Shown here piece by piece: positions 61,709 through 64,000 of a stretch of DNA of 64,000 nucleotides; the stretch's first letter is position 1; each line of letters opens with the position of its first letter. The stretch comes from an uncultured Candidatus Saccharibacteria bacterium. Lineage in GTDB: Bacteria; Patescibacteriota; Saccharimonadia; Saccharimonadales; Saccharimonadaceae. Below the pieces are notes generated by a model. That model saw nothing but the letters and a program-made list of their open reading frames with translations, was not told the origin of the DNA and made no database searches. The stretch spans positions 62,001 to 126,000 of the forward strand of contig CALJPD010000012.1 of the NCBI GenBank assembly GCA_937981355.1, read 5' to 3'. The translations under genes were made by a program, and so were the position numbers.

Positions 61709-64000
61709 AACAGCACATGCTGCTCGGGCGCAAACACTGTCCGGATGATCGAACGGACACGCTCAGCACTCAGCGTTGCTTGGCTACTCGATAGCGTTAG
61801 GCGAAATGTGGTGGTTTGATGTGATGCATCAGGGGTTGCTTTGTAAATACTCAGCGGCGTGAGATCGCGGATCGTTACATCTGGGTATGTTTCGCTAGCC
61901 CGAGTCATAGCGCTCGAGACTGCCTGCACGAGTTCATCATAGGTAATCGCTGTACTTGTTTGGATTGAGATATCGCGGGTGGTGGTAGGGTAGCGACTCA
62001 TTGGCTGGTAGTGCACCACCGTATCGCGCCATACCTGCTCCATCACATCAAGGCGAAGTGATGCCGCTGCAGTATACTCAGGGAGCTTGAAGTGCTTCAC
62101 TACCGCAGGGCGCAGCTCTCCAACCACACCAATGAGCGTTCGCTCTGCCTTGCCACCAGCTGCGCCACTACACTCCGCCCAAACGTGGGCTGCGCGATTG
62201 ATGTCAAAAGGTGCATATACTGGATCATCTTGAGCTGCCGTGACTGGCGTATACACGAGAGTCAGACCGCTATCATGCGCCAATTGGTCTAGCGTTGCCC
62301 GCACCCGGTAAAAGGCGGCACCAGCCCGAGGCTTTTTGCTACTATACACAAGATCGATCAGTGATTGTTCAGCTGGCAGGCCGTCCTCGCCCATCTGCGC
62401 CTTGGTGTGGCCCTTGCCGATTTCGAACAGCATAAATTCGCTGTGTCCCGCCTTGATATTAGCGTGAACTTTATCGAGTAAACTCGGCAGCACGCTCAAG
62501 CGATAGTACTGGAGGTCTGGGCTGAGGGCGTTCGACAGGCGGAAGGCCTGGTCTGGGTCTTGGCCTGCGCCCTTAAGCACACGCTCGTGCACAAAGCTGT
62601 AGCTGAGCACTTCGTTGGCACCCGCCTTGGCCAGTGCCTCGCGCACAACGCGCTTTAGCTCACGGCGGGGGTTCTTGCGTGCTGGCTGAATACGGCGCAT
62701 GGGCAGCTGGCGCGGCACAGTATCAAAGCCGTGCAGCCGGCCAATTTCCTCAACAATATCCTCTTTGGTTTCCAGGTCTGTCCGCCAGAAAGGCACCTGC
62801 AGGCAGATATAGCCAAGCTCTTTCTCTGGGCCATGACTGTGGATTTCAACGTTATTGAGCAAAGTACAGATGTCGTTTTCGGTAAGGTGAGAGCCAAGCC
62901 GCTGATTAATAAATCTACTCGTTATGTCTATGGTTGCAGGCTCGTACTTCCCTGCAAAATAATCATCAAGAATCCCACCATGTTCACTCGTAAATGGCTT
63001 ACTATCCGCTACGTGGCTCGCCTGCTCACCGCCCACCATACCGATCAGCCGGTTCAGCACAGCTGGGTTTTGCAGGGGCGACTGACCTTTGTTAAAGCGG
63101 GCCAGTGCATCGGTAAATACACCGTGGCGCATGGCCATTTTGCGCACTGCGTACATATCAAAGGTGGCACACTCCAGTACAATCGTCGTGGTTGTAGCCG
63201 ATACTTCAGTGCGGCTGCCGCCCATAATACCGCCCAAGGCCACCGGACCTTGCCCGTCGGCAATCACAATATCATCTGGCGTCAGCTCAATCGTCTTGCC
63301 GCTCAGTAGCGCCAGCGTTTCGCCCTGCCGCGCCATACGCACGCCAAGCTGCCCGCCCTGGAGCGTATCGTAATCATAGGCGTGGGTTGGCTGGGCCGTC
63401 ATTAGCATCACATAATTGGTTGCATCCACAATGTTATTAATCGGCTTTGCCCCCATCGCCACCAGTTGGCACTGCAGCCAAAACGGGCTCGGCGTGACCT
63501 GCACGCCGCGGATCGCCACCGCCATAAAGCGTGGCACAAGCTGCGGAATATCGTTCGAAACCGCGAGCGGCACACTATCACCATCGCCAAATACCTGCTC
63601 CAGGTTATACCACGTAGGGCTGGTAAATGGTTGATGGAGGATGCCAGCAATCTCGCGCGCCACACCCAGCTGGCCAAAGCAATCTGGCCGGTGGGTAAAC
63701 ATCTTGTTCTCAATATCAAGCACATAGTCATCCAGGCCAAACAGCGCGGCAAAGTCAGCCCCTGGTTGCAGCGTCTTACCCGCTGGTAGGTCGCGCGGCG
63801 TCAGCGCCACAATCCCCTCGTGGTCCGTACCAATTGCCAGCTCATCAGCCGCGGCCAGCATACCCTGGCTCAGCACCCCACGGAGCTTGCGCGCATCGAG
63901 CGTAAAGGGCTCGCCCTCGAGGATGCTAGCTGGCACCGTGCTTGCAGGCGGTAGCCACACGGCCCACATACCAGCTTGCACATTAGGCGCACCGCACACC
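61684..64000 (-). CDS. pheT: Phenylalanyl-tRNA synthetase beta subunit (5' end outside the window)
   Basis: At least 771 residues of PheT, the beta subunit of the alpha2-beta2 PheRS; the start lies beyond the right edge. The visible part begins in the EMAP-like tRNA-binding domain (CGAPNVQAGMWAVWLPPAS), continues through the B3/B4 editing domain (FTHRPDCFGQLGVAREIAG, NIVDATNYVM), the B5 domain (EEIGRLHGFDTVP) and the catalytic-like core, and ends with the anticodon-binding FDX-ACB domain (YPTTTRDISIQ, TLSAERVRSIIRTVFAPEQHVL). pheS is expected just upstream, outside the window. Confidence 0.95.
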   Translation of the reverse strand, partial: VCGAPNVQAGMWAVWLPPASTVPASILEGEPFTLDARKLRGVLSQGMLAAADELAIGTDHEGIVALTPRDLPAGKTLQPGADFAALFGLDDYVLDIENKMFTHRPDCFGQLGVAREIAGILHQPFTSPTWYNLEQVFGDGDSVPLAVSNDIPQLVPRFMAVAIRGVQVTPSPFWLQCQLVAMGAKPINNIVDATNYVMLMTAQPTHAYDYDTLQGGQLGVRMARQGETLALLSGKTIELTPDDIVIADGQGPVALGGIMGGSRTEVSATTTTIVLECATFDMYAVRKMAMRHGVFTDALARFNKGQSPLQNPAVLNRLIGMVGGEQASHVADSKPFTSEHGGILDDYFAGKYEPATIDITSRFINQRLGSHLTENDICTLLNNVEIHSHGPEKELGYICLQVPFWRTDLETKEDIVEEIGRLHGFDTVPRQLPMRRIQPARKNPRRELKRVVREALAKAGANEVLSYSFVHERVLKGAGQDPDQAFRLSNALSPDLQYYRLSVLPSLLDKVHANIKAGHSEFMLFEIGKGHTKAQMGEDGLPAEQSLIDLVYSSKKPRAGAAFYRVRATLDQLAHDSGLTLVYTPVTAAQDDPVYAPFDINRAAHVWAECSGAAGGKAERTLIGVVGELRPAVVKHFKLPEYTAAASLRLDVMEQVWRDTVVHYQPMSRYPTTTRDISIQTSTAITYDELVQAVSSAMTRASETYPDVTIRDLTPLSIYKATPDASHQTTTFRLTLSSSQATLSAERVRSIIRTVFAPEQHVLFQGVDFGE

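Overview
The window looks like a chromosome segment of a small-genome bacterium of the Candidate Phyla Radiation, most likely Candidatus Saccharibacteria (TM7). This is inference from gene content and style: compact genes, frequent TAATG and ATGA stop/start overlaps, almost no biosynthetic genes, type IV pilus parts, a membrane-bound FKBP, many small membrane proteins, GatCAB, and a clpC-radA-PIN/TRAM block. No rRNA gene is present to confirm it. The standard genetic code fits every long gene.

Layout. 1-5.5 kb: an unrecognised protein, a membrane protein, a CinA-type MoCF-domain protein, an AstD-like aldehyde dehydrogenase and a GlcD-type FAD oxidoreductase. 5.5-10.2 kb (+): recG, a possible Zn-PLC/P1-nuclease-fold protein coupled to rsmD, tRNA-Leu(UAG) and a CYTH protein. 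10.3-16.2 kb: HAD phosphatase, tyrS, a class A penicillin-binding protein (+) and an inositol monophosphatase. 16.4-22.5 kb (-): clpC, an HExxH membrane protein, radA and a YacL-like PIN/TRAM protein, behind a promoter overlapped by a perfect CIRCE operator. 22.6-25.1 kb (-): nusA, an odd HAD protein and an exported HNH nuclease. 25.2-34 kb: M1 aminopeptidase, an RNase HII-YraN fusion, small envelope proteins, VanZ-like protein, rplS, a lipoprotein and a gene broken by one in-frame TAG. 34-43.5 kb: malic enzyme, a large orphan, a pilB/gspE ATPase, a SpoU methyltransferase and dnaE, with an inverted-repeat element between the last two. 43.6-50.3 kb (-): small membrane proteins, galU, two NUDIX genes and gatB/gatA/gatC with an extra membrane-anchored gene. 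50.4-64 kb: membrane HNH nuclease, uvrB, an Rpe-family epimerase, an immunity-like protein, a type IV pilin, relA/spoT, ppa, a GDPD enzyme, trxB, FKBP, a ThrE-like transporter and pheT, which runs off the end.

Regulation. The most general signal is promoter placement. At least 17 protein genes have a TATAAT/TATACT-like -10 hexamer ending only 6-9 bases before the start codon, eight of them exactly 6. Transcription should therefore begin at or next to the start codon, giving leaderless mRNAs. A second class (nusA, clpC, tyrS, rplS, nudix, galU, ppa and others) has ordinary leaders with Shine-Dalgarno sequences, so two initiation modes seem to coexist.

How the genes work together. The window mixes translation (tyrS, pheT, gatCAB, tRNA-Leu, rplS, rsmD, a SpoU methylase), DNA replication and repair (dnaE, recG, radA, uvrB, rnhB), protein quality control (clpC, FKBP, trxB) and cell-surface genes (PBP, pilin/PilB, galU, lipoprotein, exported nuclease). 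No CRISPR array, insertion sequence or prophage was found.
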